Of a stretch of DNA of 64,000 nucleotides, positions 8,657-17,943 are shown piece after piece. Under the pieces are notes generated by a model that did no database searches, had not been told where the DNA came from, and saw only the letters and a list, made by a program, of their open reading frames with translations. Numbering within the stretch: position 1 is the first letter of the stretch; each line of letters opens with the position of its first letter. This DNA is from Bacillota bacterium (GTDB lineage: Bacteria; Bacillota_C; Negativicutes; CTSoil-072), in contig JAGFXW010000001.1 of assembly GCA_017861495.1 (NCBI GenBank), positions 1-64,000 on the forward strand, read 5' to 3'. Both the position numbers and the translations under genes were made by a program.

Positions 8657-9616
8657 TTATTCCGTTAAAGTTGCTTTTCCTAAATCAGTGTTTACATAGT
8701 CCGGAGGATAAACCCCGTTATAAATATCATATTCATTTGTATATGTTAAAGCTAATTCTGTATCATTGGCTATTTTTATACTAACAAAAGTGCACTCAAG
8801 AAGAACGAGCATACTCGGGTCTACAATATCACCCTCCTTAAATCCCCCTGTCGTTGTGGCATATCTTTGCTGCAAAGTGCCATTTTTATCAGTAACTGTA
8901 ATTGATCCCCCATTATTCATGAAATTGTTTATTATTTCTGATTTTATGCTAAGAACATAATATTTATCTCCAACTGTAGCATTTTGAAACAGATCTGTCA
9001 TCGCAGCATTTAAAGTAGTGATATTATCAATAGTTGATTTCGTATTCCCATTGCCTTGAACTAGAGTTACGCCATCAGAATACTGGACAAAATAACTTTT
9101 TTCACCTGAGCCATCAGTTCTGCTATAAAAATCAGATATTTGCGACTTATCTCCCGGCGAAGTATTTGTTCTAAGTACTAAGTTAGGGTTTATCTTATAA
9201 GGATAACCCGTATTAATCAAAGGTATCGCTTCACCACCCCAATGAAACGTAGCAACTGCGCTCGCAGTAACAGGAACCGAAGAAAATTGCGGACTAAATA
9301 CGTTGAGCACTTTGATAAAATAGGTAGGGACTTCCTTTGTCATGCTAACTCTAACTTTTATAGGAGTTGGATTGGTAACGCTATAATCGGTGACGTTTGA
9401 AGAAGAGGGATCTTCGCCATTCAATTGCATATAAGCATTTGCTTTCGATGTTCCAGCCAATGCTGCAGCATCTACCGCATTCTGCAAATGAGCCTTCTGT
9501 ACATACAAATTACCTACATCGACAACTAAACCTGCTATCCCCAGCAATATTGGTAACACAAGTGCAAAGATGACCACCGTTTGGCCCTTGCTATTATTGA
9601 ACCTCTTTAAAATCAC
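8657..9616 (-). CDS. tadG: TadG-like pilus-associated protein
   Basis: The N-terminus has the TadE/TadG signature: a short basic stretch, SKGQTVVIFALVLPILLG (membrane helix with the pseudopilin-like site), then VDVGNLYVQKAHLQNAVDAAALAGT, diagnostic of putative Flp pilus-assembly TadG proteins. The remainder is an extracytoplasmic domain of unknown fold. The chosen GTG start has AAAGGAAGTGA upstream; a frame-consistent ATG at 9646 is weaker. TadE and TadG are minor pilus components or anchors in the envelope. It follows a GT2 gene inside the pilus locus. Confidence 0.75.
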   Translation of the reverse strand: MILKRFNNSKGQTVVIFALVLPILLGIAGLVVDVGNLYVQKAHLQNAVDAAALAGTSKANAYMQLNGEDPSSSNVTDYSVTNPTPIKVRVSMTKEVPTYFIKVLNVFSPQFSSVPVTASAVATFHWGGEAIPLINTGYPYKINPNLVLRTNTSPGDKSQISDFYSRTDGSGEKSYFVQYSDGVTLVQGNGNTKSTIDNITTLNAAMTDLFQNATVGDKYYVLSIKSEIINNFMNNGGSITVTDKNGTLQQRYATTTGGFKEGDIVDPSMLVLLECTFVSIKIANDTELALTYTNEYDIYNGVYPPDYVNTDLGKATLTE

Positions 9617-9711
9617 ATTGATCACTTCCTTTGAATTATTAATCATAAAGGTTCTTTACTTATAGCATGAACTGCAGGTTCTTTTTCCACTTTATTTGAA
9701 CGTTAATGCTA

Positions 9712-10629
9712 TTATTCAAAACGTCTATTCCGTATTATTTCATAGTTTTGCTTGTTTTGTTTCACAAGGGTATCCAAAACCAATCCACAAGTTAAAGCAA
9801 CACCTGCAAGCATAGCCATAGCAGCAGCGAGTACTGCCGAGGGAACTTTATAAACAAAACCCGTATGTAAAAATTCATTTATAACTGGCATCCCTACCCC
9901 GAGGGACAATAAGAAAAAGAATAAGCTGACTGTAGAAAAAAACATAAGCGGCCTATAGTCTTTAAATATCCAAAGAATTGTTTTTATTACCCTAGCCCCA
10001 TCACTGAAAGTATTTAATTTGGAAACACTTCCTATAGGACGATCCTTATACATAATAGGGATTTCTTGAATATGGTATCTTTTATCCAATGCGTGTAAAG
10101 TAATCTCCGTTTCTAATTCAAAACCGGAGCTCAATATAGGAAGAAGCTTCACAAACCGCTTATTAAATACTCTATATCCAGACATTATATCTTTCAAATC
10201 AGCTCCAAACAATTGATTTATAAGCCCCCGTACCAATTGGTTACCAAAGCAGTGAAAATTTCGCTTGTTTTCATGCTTATAGCTATTATTAGATAAACGA
10301 TCACCCACAGTCATGTCAGAAATACCAATAATCACTGGTTGAATTAATTGTGCAATGGCCGAAGCAGGATATGTATCATCACCATCCACTAATACATACA
10401 CATCAGCATCAATATTCCGGAACATGGAACGAACTACATTCCCTTTCCCCTGATAATATTCATTTATAACAACTGCACCAGCGCTTTGAGCCAATTCCGC
10501 CGATTTATCTGTAGAATTATTATCGTAAACATAAACCGTTGCTTCGGGCAATACAGCTTTAAAATCACCTATGACTTTTTGTATTGTCAATTCTTCATTG
10601 TAACAGGGAATTAATATAGCAATATCCAT
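9712..10629 (-). CDS. GT2 glycosyltransferase with C-terminal membrane helices (GtrB/DPM-like)
   Basis: 305 residues: LIPCYNEELTIQKVI, DNNSTDKS, LVDGDDTYPA (metal-binding acidic motif), MSGYRVFNKRFVK and two hydrophobic helices near residues 230-285. This is the layout of polyprenyl-phosphate glycosyltransferases of the GtrB/ArnC kind. The ATG follows GAAGGTGAATAG. It is inserted between tadE and tadG, which supports the idea that pilus parts and a glycosylation system are made together. The sugar donor is unknown. Confidence 0.8.
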   Translation of the reverse strand: MDIAILIPCYNEELTIQKVIGDFKAVLPEATVYVYDNNSTDKSAELAQSAGAVVINEYYQGKGNVVRSMFRNIDADVYVLVDGDDTYPASAIAQLIQPVIIGISDMTVGDRLSNNSYKHENKRNFHCFGNQLVRGLINQLFGADLKDIMSGYRVFNKRFVKLLPILSSGFELETEITLHALDKRYHIQEIPIMYKDRPIGSVSKLNTFSDGARVIKTILWIFKDYRPLMFFSTVSLFFFLLSLGVGMPVINEFLHTGFVYKVPSAVLAAAMAMLAGVALTCGLVLDTLVKQNKQNYEIIRNRRFE

Positions 10630-10760
10630 CTATTCACCTTCGCCCAATTCCATAATATATACAATCCTATGCTGATAAAAAGAGAGTAATTAAAAAATCA
10701 TATAATATAGTAAAGGTATTAGTGTGTACTTCATAGTTACTAGACGTATAAGGTAATAAA

Positions 10761-11192
10761 TTACTCCACCCGCATCGTAGTTGTGCCCTTCACCGGGTAC
10801 GGATTAGGGGTAAACAATTTGTTGATTATCGGTGTAACAATCGTTACGTTAGCAGTAACTATGACTTCCACAGAACCACCAGATTGAGCAGATGAAACAA
10901 CAGCACCGCTAGCATCTTTATAAACAAATTGTTGGGTCATCGTCAGGGTGCTGCTGCTAAATTTTTGGATAGCAGAGGTGGCCAGAGTCTCTAGATTAGT
11001 CTTGCCAACATTAACAGCAGCTACCCTAGCTCCCTCCCGCGATGCCTCGGTGACGGTTAAAGTCCGATACAAGACGTTTCCACCTTCCAATACACCAAAC
11101 AGGATTAATACCAAAATTGGAAGAACTAGAGCAAATTCTACAACTGCCTGCCCCCGATTTTTTTTTATAAAATTTGAAAGTTTTTTCAACAC
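10761..11192 (-). CDS. tadE: TadE-like minor pilin
   Basis: 143 residues with a short basic leader ending in NRGQAVVEFALVLPIL, the TadE-type prepilin site and membrane helix, then EASREGARVAAVN, the classic TadE motif. The C-terminal part is a small beta-rich domain. The GTG start has GAGGTGA seven bases upstream. TadE-like proteins are processed by a prepilin peptidase (none encoded in this window) and belong to the Flp pilus system. It lies 52 bp downstream of the STT3-like copy 2. Confidence 0.85.
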   Translation of the reverse strand: MLKKLSNFIKKNRGQAVVEFALVLPILVLILFGVLEGGNVLYRTLTVTEASREGARVAAVNVGKTNLETLATSAIQKFSSSTLTMTQQFVYKDASGAVVSSAQSGGSVEVIVTANVTIVTPIINKLFTPNPYPVKGTTTMRVE

Positions 11193-11244
11193 AGTAAAAT
11201 CACCTCACTCAATATTCGTCCAACAGGCATTCAGCATATGACAT

Positions 11245-13047
11245 TTACTCAACGCCGCTAATCACCTCAAAGACCTTAAAAGAGTTTCGCAGGTTTTCCG
11301 TCAAAGACACAGGCCGTAACCAATGCGGATATTTACCATTTATTAATCGGTAATAAAATGTATTTTTATCCGGCAAATCAGCTAACAAAACCCGTTCTGT
11401 TCCCTCTAGAGAAATAACAACCAAATCAACGGATCGCTCATTTAAAAGGTTATAGGCGTCTTGATCGGTTTCAGCCGCCATTACATGGTACCAATACAAT
11501 ATTCCCGAATTATTGCGATGATAGGGCGTTGCAATCACTCTGTGTTTCGTTTCATACAATAGTCGGGGGCCAAGATCCATGTCAATGAGAATGGTACTTG
11601 CAGGAGTATATGTATCTAAGAATTGAGTGAGTTCGCGAATTGGAGGCGCCGGCGAATTAACGGTAGAGGGACTCATTACAGCCCAAGCCACTAAATGATT
11701 TCCCAATGCCATCGCCACAATGAGTGTAATTCGAAGCATGCGTAACAATAGCCGCTGTTGGGTTTGTTGCAACTTGCCTGAACAGAATTTAAAAACAAAG
11801 GCCATTGGAAATAACATCAGTAATTCTGCATAAGGACTGAATCTAACTTGATACGCGGTCATACCAATAAATAGAAAAATACCGGAATTTAAAAATACCC
11901 ATTCAGCAGTAATTTTACGTCTACCAAATAACGGCAAGAGACTGTACGGTAAAACAAAAACAATATTTCCCACCAATGTAATCGTACGTGCTATGGTGTC
12001 TCGATCAACAAAAGATAGAGGCTGAGCTTCTGAAACCTTTGACAACCATATCGAAACAATCTCGGGATCCACTGCTGCATAAGGTCCGCGTACTAAATAT
12101 GGAAATAGGGTGGAAAGTCCAGTGAGTGCTACAATGGGCAGGAAAACCAAAAGCAATATTCGTGACCATCTTTTTCCTTCGCCGTATGGCATTACGAATT
12201 TTAACATCCCCCACATAACAAAAAAGCTAATCACATGTACAATGGAAATTTTGTCATATTCCACAGTACTCCATTGACCAAAAGGACGCTCCAACAAAAG
12301 GAAAAAGCAGGAGCATACTGTCAACGTCAAGATAAATCGTTGTGCCGATAAAAGATATTGAAGGGGATTTTTAACCCATAATATAATCAATGTTCCAGTA
12401 ACAAGGACAACAGGAGCTAGCGCTTCCACACTTACCCATATACCAGTAGCTGCCAATATTCCGGTAACATAAGGGTAAAATGTGTTTTTCTCAGCACAAC
12501 GCAACATACGTATCGTAGCGCCAATTAATAAAATGAAAAGAAACAATAACAAACTATGATGATCAGGTCTGCCAAAAGAATAATATGCAACGATGCCGGG
12601 CTGAGAAAAGAAAAAACAAATCATTATAATCCTTGTGTATTGGTCAAACAATGGTCTTGCCGACCAACTTAAAGCAATAACGCTACATCCCATAAGTATC
12701 GGGCTAATGAAATAACCCCACCAGAATAAAGCTTCTTTAAATGAAAGGAAAACAGAACCTACCCCAGCCCCCATCAATAGCAACAAATCTAAGAACCGTG
12801 ACCAATGAAGCACTTCTCCATAAGGGGCATTGCTGCGATAAATTATATTATCAAACCACATTCCAGTATCATGCAGTTGCTGAACTCGAACAAGACGCAT
12901 ATAGGTATCTGTATCACACAACATGAAGCTATCCAAACCATTTTTATGCAATAAAGATCCCTCTTTTGCCAACAGAAACAAGAACGTCAATAAAATCATC
13001 TTTAGAATAAATTCTTTATTGTTGTCTAACGTATATCTTGGGATCAA
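11245..13047 (-). CDS. STT3-like GT-C membrane oligosaccharyltransferase homolog (copy 2)
   Basis: A 600-residue paralog of the protein at 2534-4327: CDTDTYMRL (D45, D47), NAPYGEVLHWSRFLD, GRPDHHSLLL (DHH 162-164), and a C-terminal DLGPRLLYETKHRVIATPYHR block in place of WWDYG. Start TTG with AGGAGG eight bases upstream. It lies between tadC/the methyltransferase and tadE, fully inside the pilus locus, so its substrate may be a pilus protein. Known: the STT3 superfamily moves lipid-linked glycans to proteins. Inferred: pilin or TadE/G glycosylation. A polysaccharide-modifying role cannot be excluded. Confidence 0.7.
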   Translation of the reverse strand: MIPRYTLDNNKEFILKMILLTFLFLLAKEGSLLHKNGLDSFMLCDTDTYMRLVRVQQLHDTGMWFDNIIYRSNAPYGEVLHWSRFLDLLLLMGAGVGSVFLSFKEALFWWGYFISPILMGCSVIALSWSARPLFDQYTRIIMICFFFSQPGIVAYYSFGRPDHHSLLLFLFILLIGATIRMLRCAEKNTFYPYVTGILAATGIWVSVEALAPVVLVTGTLIILWVKNPLQYLLSAQRFILTLTVCSCFFLLLERPFGQWSTVEYDKISIVHVISFFVMWGMLKFVMPYGEGKRWSRILLLVFLPIVALTGLSTLFPYLVRGPYAAVDPEIVSIWLSKVSEAQPLSFVDRDTIARTITLVGNIVFVLPYSLLPLFGRRKITAEWVFLNSGIFLFIGMTAYQVRFSPYAELLMLFPMAFVFKFCSGKLQQTQQRLLLRMLRITLIVAMALGNHLVAWAVMSPSTVNSPAPPIRELTQFLDTYTPASTILIDMDLGPRLLYETKHRVIATPYHRNNSGILYWYHVMAAETDQDAYNLLNERSVDLVVISLEGTERVLLADLPDKNTFYYRLINGKYPHWLRPVSLTENLRNSFKVFEVISGVE

Positions 13048-13124
13048 AAAAAAGCCTCCTAAACTATACTGACATGTCTACCATAACATCCGAAGATCAT
13101 GATATAAATTATAGTCAATGCGTT

Positions 13125-13730
13125 CTAAACCCCCTGATCCTGCTTCTTTCTTCTATAGCAATCTAGTTTGCCTAACAAACCCGTATTCTGATAATATGTA
13201 TAATATTCTGGAAATGATGTCAATAACAAGTGTTCTTCACGATACAACCGTAAAAACAAAAATACAATTTGGCCAATAGAAGCAAAGAGCATAAGCAAAC
13301 TGGGGAACATCATAAAATTAGCGATTGCCCAGATCATATAGCAAACATATAAAGGATGACGCGAATATTTATACGGCCCATGAGCAACCACGGCATGGGC
13401 TTCTGGCACTACTGTCAAACAATCCTTCAAACAAAATAAGGACCAGACAACAAAAACATAAGGGACAAGTGATAAAATCATACCAATTTGATTGATCAAT
13501 TTCATATGAATTAATGTAAATGGTTCAGGTCCCCAGATCATAACCCAAACTCCAAAACCAAATGTAGCCCCTAAACTAATCATCACAGTCGATAAGCGGG
13601 TGTCAATGTTCTTGGGTTGTTGTAAAAGGCTACGGTTCAAAAAATATATATCCAGCAAACTCACAAAAATTACCGGAAAGCTCCAAAGCCAATTTTGTTT
13701 TGAAAACGAAAATGACATACAAGTCGCCAC
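13125..13730 (-). CDS. ICMT/PEMT-family membrane methyltransferase
   Basis: 201 residues or more, with several membrane helices and the C-terminal signature HGPYKYSRHPLYVCYM followed by REEHLLLTSFPEYYTYYQ, typical of isoprenylcysteine carboxyl methyltransferase / phospholipid methyltransferase relatives. The first usable common start is a GTG at 13730 with no ribosome site. The same frame is open to 13802 and encodes another hydrophobic helix; a perfect AAAGGAGG sits just before an ATA codon at 13802, so the true start may be a rare ATA or ATT. The methyl acceptor (lipid or prepilin-type N-terminus) is unknown. Confidence 0.7.
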   Translation of the reverse strand: MATCMSFSFSKQNWLWSFPVIFVSLLDIYFLNRSLLQQPKNIDTRLSTVMISLGATFGFGVWVMIWGPEPFTLIHMKLINQIGMILSLVPYVFVVWSLFCLKDCLTVVPEAHAVVAHGPYKYSRHPLYVCYMIWAIANFMMFPSLLMLFASIGQIVFLFLRLYREEHLLLTSFPEYYTYYQNTGLLGKLDCYRRKKQDQGV

Positions 13731-13856
13731 AACAATTACGAGTAAGTATGCTGTTACTAATGCACTTGCAATAAACCGAACCCTTTGTGAATCAATGTTT
13801 ATTGTTATTCCTCCTTTAAACGCAATGAAAATAGCGACCGATGCTTTCGTTAACCT

Positions 13857-14792
13857 TCAACGATTCAATAAACTATTGGAAATAGTGATGACTGCTGGCC
13901 CCAACAACACGATAAATAATGTAGGAAAAATAAAGAATACCAAAGGTATCAGCATTTTCACCGGTGCTTGCAAAGCCAACTCTCGTATTGTCAATTGTCT
14001 TTTTTTACGAACATTCGCAGCCTGAACTTTGAGTACTTGCGCCACACTAACACCCAATTGATCCGCCTGGATCAACGCCGCGGTAAATAAGGATATGTCT
14101 TGTATTTGACAACGGTCGGATAAGTTTTTCAAAGCATTACGCCTAGTAACACCGACACGAATTTCTTGCAGCATTCTGGCACATTCCTCTACCAAAGGGC
14201 CTCGCATTTTTTCCACTACTTTTGCTAACGCCCCATCAAAAGATAATCCTGCCTGCACACTGACATAAATCAAATCAAGAATGCCCGGCAAACTTTTTTG
14301 CATGGCGTTCCGGCGAGAACGGATCAAATGATTCAGTACAACCAGCGGCAAGATAAGCGTTACGGCAAGACCTAACAGCCCTGCACTAAAAACTTTGACA
14401 GCAGGTAACCGAAAAATCATGGAAGCAGCAAAACCAAAGCCCATAACCATCACAAACGCTATCAAAACCCACACCAACAAGAAGGTATCTGTACTCATCC
14501 CGCGAAAACCACCTGCTGCGTTTAATTTTTCATCAAACATACTATAAATTGCCTTTGGTGTCATGCGTCCAACCACAAGGCTAATCTTTTCCCAAAGCGG
14601 CAGTAAAAGACGTTGATGTAACGGTTTTGACAACTCTTCCTCCACCGACATATCCTGGTTCATCTGCGGGGATGAAACCCATGCAGGAATTGGAACATAT
14701 TCTTTATTTTTACCCGCAACACTAACTCGTAACAGCAAATAAAGCAAGATAAAAACGACTACACAAAATAAAGCAGCAATAAATATAAGCAC
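13857..14792 (-). CDS. tadC: TadC-like inner-membrane platform protein
   Basis: 311 residues with a T2SS-F (GspF) domain: the segment LPGILDLIYVSVQAGLSFDGAL and later FTAALIQADQLGVSVAQVL are the conserved GspF/TadC blocks, flanked by membrane helices. With TadB it forms the inner-membrane platform on which TadA drives Flp pilus assembly. Start GTG with GGAGGTGG just upstream, 12 bp after tadA. Length and order (tadA then tadC) fit the family. Confidence 0.9.
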   Translation of the reverse strand: MLIFIAALFCVVVFILLYLLLRVSVAGKNKEYVPIPAWVSSPQMNQDMSVEEELSKPLHQRLLLPLWEKISLVVGRMTPKAIYSMFDEKLNAAGGFRGMSTDTFLLVWVLIAFVMVMGFGFAASMIFRLPAVKVFSAGLLGLAVTLILPLVVLNHLIRSRRNAMQKSLPGILDLIYVSVQAGLSFDGALAKVVEKMRGPLVEECARMLQEIRVGVTRRNALKNLSDRCQIQDISLFTAALIQADQLGVSVAQVLKVQAANVRKKRQLTIRELALQAPVKMLIPLVFFIFPTLFIVLLGPAVITISNSLLNR

Positions 14793-14804
14793 ATGACCAC
14801 CTCC

Positions 14805-16169
14805 TTATCCTCTTGGCCAAAAGAGATCATTAGGAATTTTAATGCCATTTGCTTCAAGTTTTTCAATAAAATGCGGTCGTATGCCTGTCGGTTGAAATGA
14901 TCCGAGTATACGACCTGTTTCATCTTTCCCTGTTTGCCTAAAAATAAAAACATCCTGAAGTGTAATAACGTCGCCTTCCATCCCTTGGACTTCAGTAATT
15001 TGTGTGATTTTGCGACTACCATCCCGCATTCTCGACTGGTGAATGATAAGATCAATAGCGGAAGCAACTTGCTCGCGGATCGCTCTGATTGGGAGATCCA
15101 ACCCCGCCATGAGAACCATGGTTTCTATCCGACTCAAAAAATCACGAGGAGTATTGGCATGTCCGGTTGTCATGGATCCATCATGGCCTGTATTCATGGC
15201 CTGCAACATGTCTAACGTTTCCCCGCTGCGCACTTCACCGACTACTATGCGGTCCGGGCGCATCCGCAAGGCATTGCGAACCAGGTCCCGAATAGTAATA
15301 GCCCCTTTCCCTTCTATGTTAGGAGGTCTTGTTTCTAATGTAACAACATGTTCCTGACGTAACTGCAACTCAGCAGCATCTTCGATGGTAACAATTCTTT
15401 CATCATGGGGAATAAAAGAAGAAAGGACATTCAATGTAGTCGTTTTACCGGATCCTGTGCCCCCAGATACAATGATATTTAATTTTCCTGATACACAGGC
15501 CTTAAGAAAATCCGCCATATTTTCACTCAAAGTATTAAACCCGATTAAATTATTGATAGTAAGCGGATCTTTGGCAAATTTACGAATGGTAAGACATGGT
15601 CCGATTAAGGATAACGGCGGTATAATAGCATTAACCCTTGATCCATCGGGTAATCTCGCATCTACCAAAGGAGAGCTTTCATCAATCCTTCGCCCAATCG
15701 GACTTACAATACGTTCAATAACATTCAGAACATGATCATTATCACGAAACTCTATATCGGTGAGCACTAGTTTCCCTGCCTGCTCAATGTAAACCTGCTT
15801 CGGCCCATTAACCATAACTTCGGTTACATTTTCGTTTTTGAGCAACGGATCAATTGGGCCATATCCCAATACTTCAGCAAGCATATCAGCAATAATTTTT
15901 TTCCGCGCACTCTCGGGCACGGGCAGGTATTCCTCGTCAATAACAAGGTTTGAATATTGGATTACCATTTCATCCATGTGAACTTGATCCAACTTCTCTC
16001 CATTACTAGAACGGCCCTCTTCCTCACTCATTTCGCTCACAATACGTTTATGAATTCGTTCCTTTAATTGTTGGTACAGATCTGCATTGTTATTCTTGCC
16101 ATTAGACAAGGACTGTGCATCAACCAATTTCAGATTATTGTGCTCTTCCATTCGTTTCAGCAACGACAT
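14805..16169 (-). CDS. tadA: TadA/CpaF secretion ATPase of the Flp pilus
   Basis: 454 residues of the GspE/VirB11 superfamily. Walker A is GGTGSGKT (236-243); Asp-box-like and Walker B region [10 protein letters not shown] lies near 305-314; the His box [12 protein letters not shown] is at 329-340. The N-terminal domain has the CpaF pattern [22 protein letters not shown]. It hexamerises and powers pilin polymerisation at the inner membrane. ATG with GGGAGGAAG upstream. It follows the flp1 pilin after a 291-bp gap containing a stem-loop and a direct repeat. Confidence 0.95.
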   Translation of the reverse strand: MSLLKRMEEHNNLKLVDAQSLSNGKNNNADLYQQLKERIHKRIVSEMSEEEGRSSNGEKLDQVHMDEMVIQYSNLVIDEEYLPVPESARKKIIADMLAEVLGYGPIDPLLKNENVTEVMVNGPKQVYIEQAGKLVLTDIEFRDNDHVLNVIERIVSPIGRRIDESSPLVDARLPDGSRVNAIIPPLSLIGPCLTIRKFAKDPLTINNLIGFNTLSENMADFLKACVSGKLNIIVSGGTGSGKTTTLNVLSSFIPHDERIVTIEDAAELQLRQEHVVTLETRPPNIEGKGAITIRDLVRNALRMRPDRIVVGEVRSGETLDMLQAMNTGHDGSMTTGHANTPRDFLSRIETMVLMAGLDLPIRAIREQVASAIDLIIHQSRMRDGSRKITQITEVQGMEGDVITLQDVFIFRQTGKDETGRILGSFQPTGIRPHFIEKLEANGIKIPNDLFWPRG

Positions 16170-16290
16170 TAATCTTCCTCCCTTCAGGTTCCCTATTTGA
16201 TATAGTTGACAATCGCTAGTATTATATTATTAACTTTAAAATCTATTTTCATCAACCATAATGCCTTAGGTTGGATTAATCTGTTAAATA

Positions 16291-16323
16291 ATAAAGGCAA
16301 CCACTAAATATATAAAGGCAACC
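16291..16323. repeat. Direct repeat ATAAAGGCAACC, two copies 21 bp apart
   Basis: The 12-bp unit occurs exactly at 16291-16302 and 16312-16323, between the flp1 pilin and tadA. The 21-bp period is two helical turns, as for a dimeric DNA-binding protein. No further function can be read. Confidence 0.5.
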
Positions 16324-16355
16324 CAATTCTAAAAACTAATATAAAAACCGTGACC

Positions 16356-16389
16356 GGGTCCAGATAGATCCCTAAATCCATCTGAACCC
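16356..16389 (-). terminator. Stem-loop downstream of the flp1 pilin
   Basis: On the minus strand GGGTTCAGAT pairs with ATCTGGACCC (one G-U), extended by an inner GAT/ATC. A T-rich run (GGTTTTTATATTAG) begins nine bases after the stem. The position just after an abundant pilin and before tadA suggests a partial terminator or mRNA-stabilising hairpin that sets the pilin-to-assembly ratio. The spacing to the T-run is too long for a textbook terminator. Confidence 0.5.
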
Positions 16390-16460
16390 CAGCCACCAAC
16401 TAAAACTGCAAATTTTCCATTGGCCACTAAACCACAAGTTATTATATGGAATAATTTAGA

Positions 16461-16643
16461 TTACAACTGAGCTTTTACATTATTGAATGTGTTAGAAATA
16501 TCATTTCCCATGCCCACTAATCCAACCATCGCAATGACCACTACCAAAGCTAAAATCAAACCATACTCAACCATGCCCTGCCCTTTTTCACTTTTCACAT
16601 ACTGCGAAAGCATTCCACTAATGTAAGTTAACATTATTGTCAC
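16461..16643 (-). CDS. flp: Flp-type major pilin 1
   Basis: A 60-residue prepilin: hydrophilic leader ending EKGQG, then MVEYGLILALVVVIAMVGLVG, the Flp signature with the conserved Glu-Tyr pair right after the expected cleavage glycine. The ribosome site AAAGGAGGTGA is a full match to the 16S tail, the strongest in the window, as expected for an abundant structural protein. Processing needs a TadV-type peptidase not present here. The frame stays open for 43 codons after the stop. Confidence 0.95.
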   Translation of the reverse strand: MTIMLTYISGMLSQYVKSEKGQGMVEYGLILALVVVIAMVGLVGMGNDISNTFNNVKAQL

Positions 16644-16741
16644 CTCCTTTCACTATATTTTGTCTTCTCCCATGAATAGTAAACCATCATCCGATAAGAT
16701 AAGATATTAATAAATATCACTAACGTATTTCGATGCCTAGT

Positions 16742-16930
16742 CTATAATGCGCCCATGATAGTCACTATGGAAGTAGTAAGATATTCACCCAGCGATATTC
16801 CAAATGCACGTATTGCAGAAACAGCAATTACCGCGACCAAGGACAACAGGAGTGCGTATTCAACCAAGCCCTGACCTTTTTCATTTGCAATACGGGTATA
16901 TACCTGCAACTTTAACGCATGAAATTGCAT
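16742..16930 (-). CDS. flp: Flp-type pilin 2
   Basis: 62 residues with a longer leader and the same NEKGQG then LVEYALLLSLVAVIA pattern as pilin 1. The ribosome site is weaker (GGGCGG) than that of flp1, so it may be a minor pilin or a variant. It sits between tadB and flp1. Both pilins end in short hydrophobic tails. The two paralogs imply either mixed fibres or alternative pilins; which one dominates is inferred from the ribosome sites only. Confidence 0.9.
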   Translation of the reverse strand: MQFHALKLQVYTRIANEKGQGLVEYALLLSLVAVIAVSAIRAFGISLGEYLTTSIVTIMGAL

Positions 16931-16976
16931 CTCCGGATCCGCCCTTCAACAATTTTTAATCTCGACTAAAACATAA

Positions 16977-17927
16977 CTACATATCAATATCCACAATTCT
17001 TCGAACAAACATAATTCCTATTAATAAACTAAACATACCATAACCAATCAATATCTTCCCCAAAGGTGCAGTAAACAATAATTGAATATAGTCTGGATTG
17101 ATAACCCCAATCATTCCTGCCACGACGATGGGTAGTAGACCAATAATCCAGCCTGATATACGCCCTTGAGCCGTCAAGGTTCGAATTTCTTTTTTCATCA
17201 TGTATCGGTCTTGAATGGTTGTGGCAATATTATCCAATATTTCAGCCAAATTACCGCCAATCTGACGTTGGATTAAAATAGCGGTGACAACAAGATCCAA
17301 ATCTTCACTACGCACGCGCTGAAGCAGATTATTCAATGCGGTTTCTGTAGGAGCCCCGAGATTCATCTCTTTTAACATTCGAGAAAATTCAACAGATATC
17401 GGCGGTGTCATTTCTCTACTCACCATATCTGCTGTTTGCAAAAAACTATTACCCGATCGAAGAGTATTAGCCATCAAGGATAATGTATCCCCAAGTTGTT
17501 GATTGAACGCTGACAACCTTTGAGCAATTTTTATTTTAAGATACACATGTGCTAACATATACGTCAGAAAAGCAATTCCAATACTTACCAATAAACTACC
17601 TTTCGTCACAATGAGGCAAAAAGCGCCTATTGCAACAGCAATTAAAATAGTCAAAGCCAAAAATTCCGATCCTCGTAAAGGGATTCCTGCCTGGATCAAT
17701 TTGTTGTCAAAATAGCGTGCTTTAGAAAAAGGGGTGAAAAAAGGGCTTAAATAGCGAACAACATTCATCCACCCTGTAATAGCTTTTGTTACATTTTTAG
17801 GAATACTGGGTTGAACATATTTATCAATACGTGCACTAACCACCTGTTCCTTTTTGGAAACAAGCTTGTATGCCACAATAATGAGTAGAAAGGTCGTTAA
17901 CGCTGTCAACAAAATAATGATAATCAT
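16977..17927 (-). CDS. tadB: TadB-like inner-membrane platform protein
   Basis: 316 residues with an N-terminal helix, a pair of central helices and a T2SS-F domain (LGDTLSLMANTLRSGNSFLQTADMVS, then ILIQRQIGGNLAEILDNIA). It pairs with TadC to form the inner-membrane platform of the Flp pilus. ATG with AGGAGGAGTG upstream; it begins 16 bp after the CpaE-like gene. Here tadB precedes the pilins while tadA and tadC follow them. Confidence 0.9.
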   Translation of the reverse strand: MIIIILLTALTTFLLIIVAYKLVSKKEQVVSARIDKYVQPSIPKNVTKAITGWMNVVRYLSPFFTPFSKARYFDNKLIQAGIPLRGSEFLALTILIAVAIGAFCLIVTKGSLLVSIGIAFLTYMLAHVYLKIKIAQRLSAFNQQLGDTLSLMANTLRSGNSFLQTADMVSREMTPPISVEFSRMLKEMNLGAPTETALNNLLQRVRSEDLDLVVTAILIQRQIGGNLAEILDNIATTIQDRYMMKKEIRTLTAQGRISGWIIGLLPIVVAGMIGVINPDYIQLLFTAPLGKILIGYGMFSLLIGIMFVRRIVDIDM

Positions 17928-17943
17928 TTTGCACTCCTCCTAG

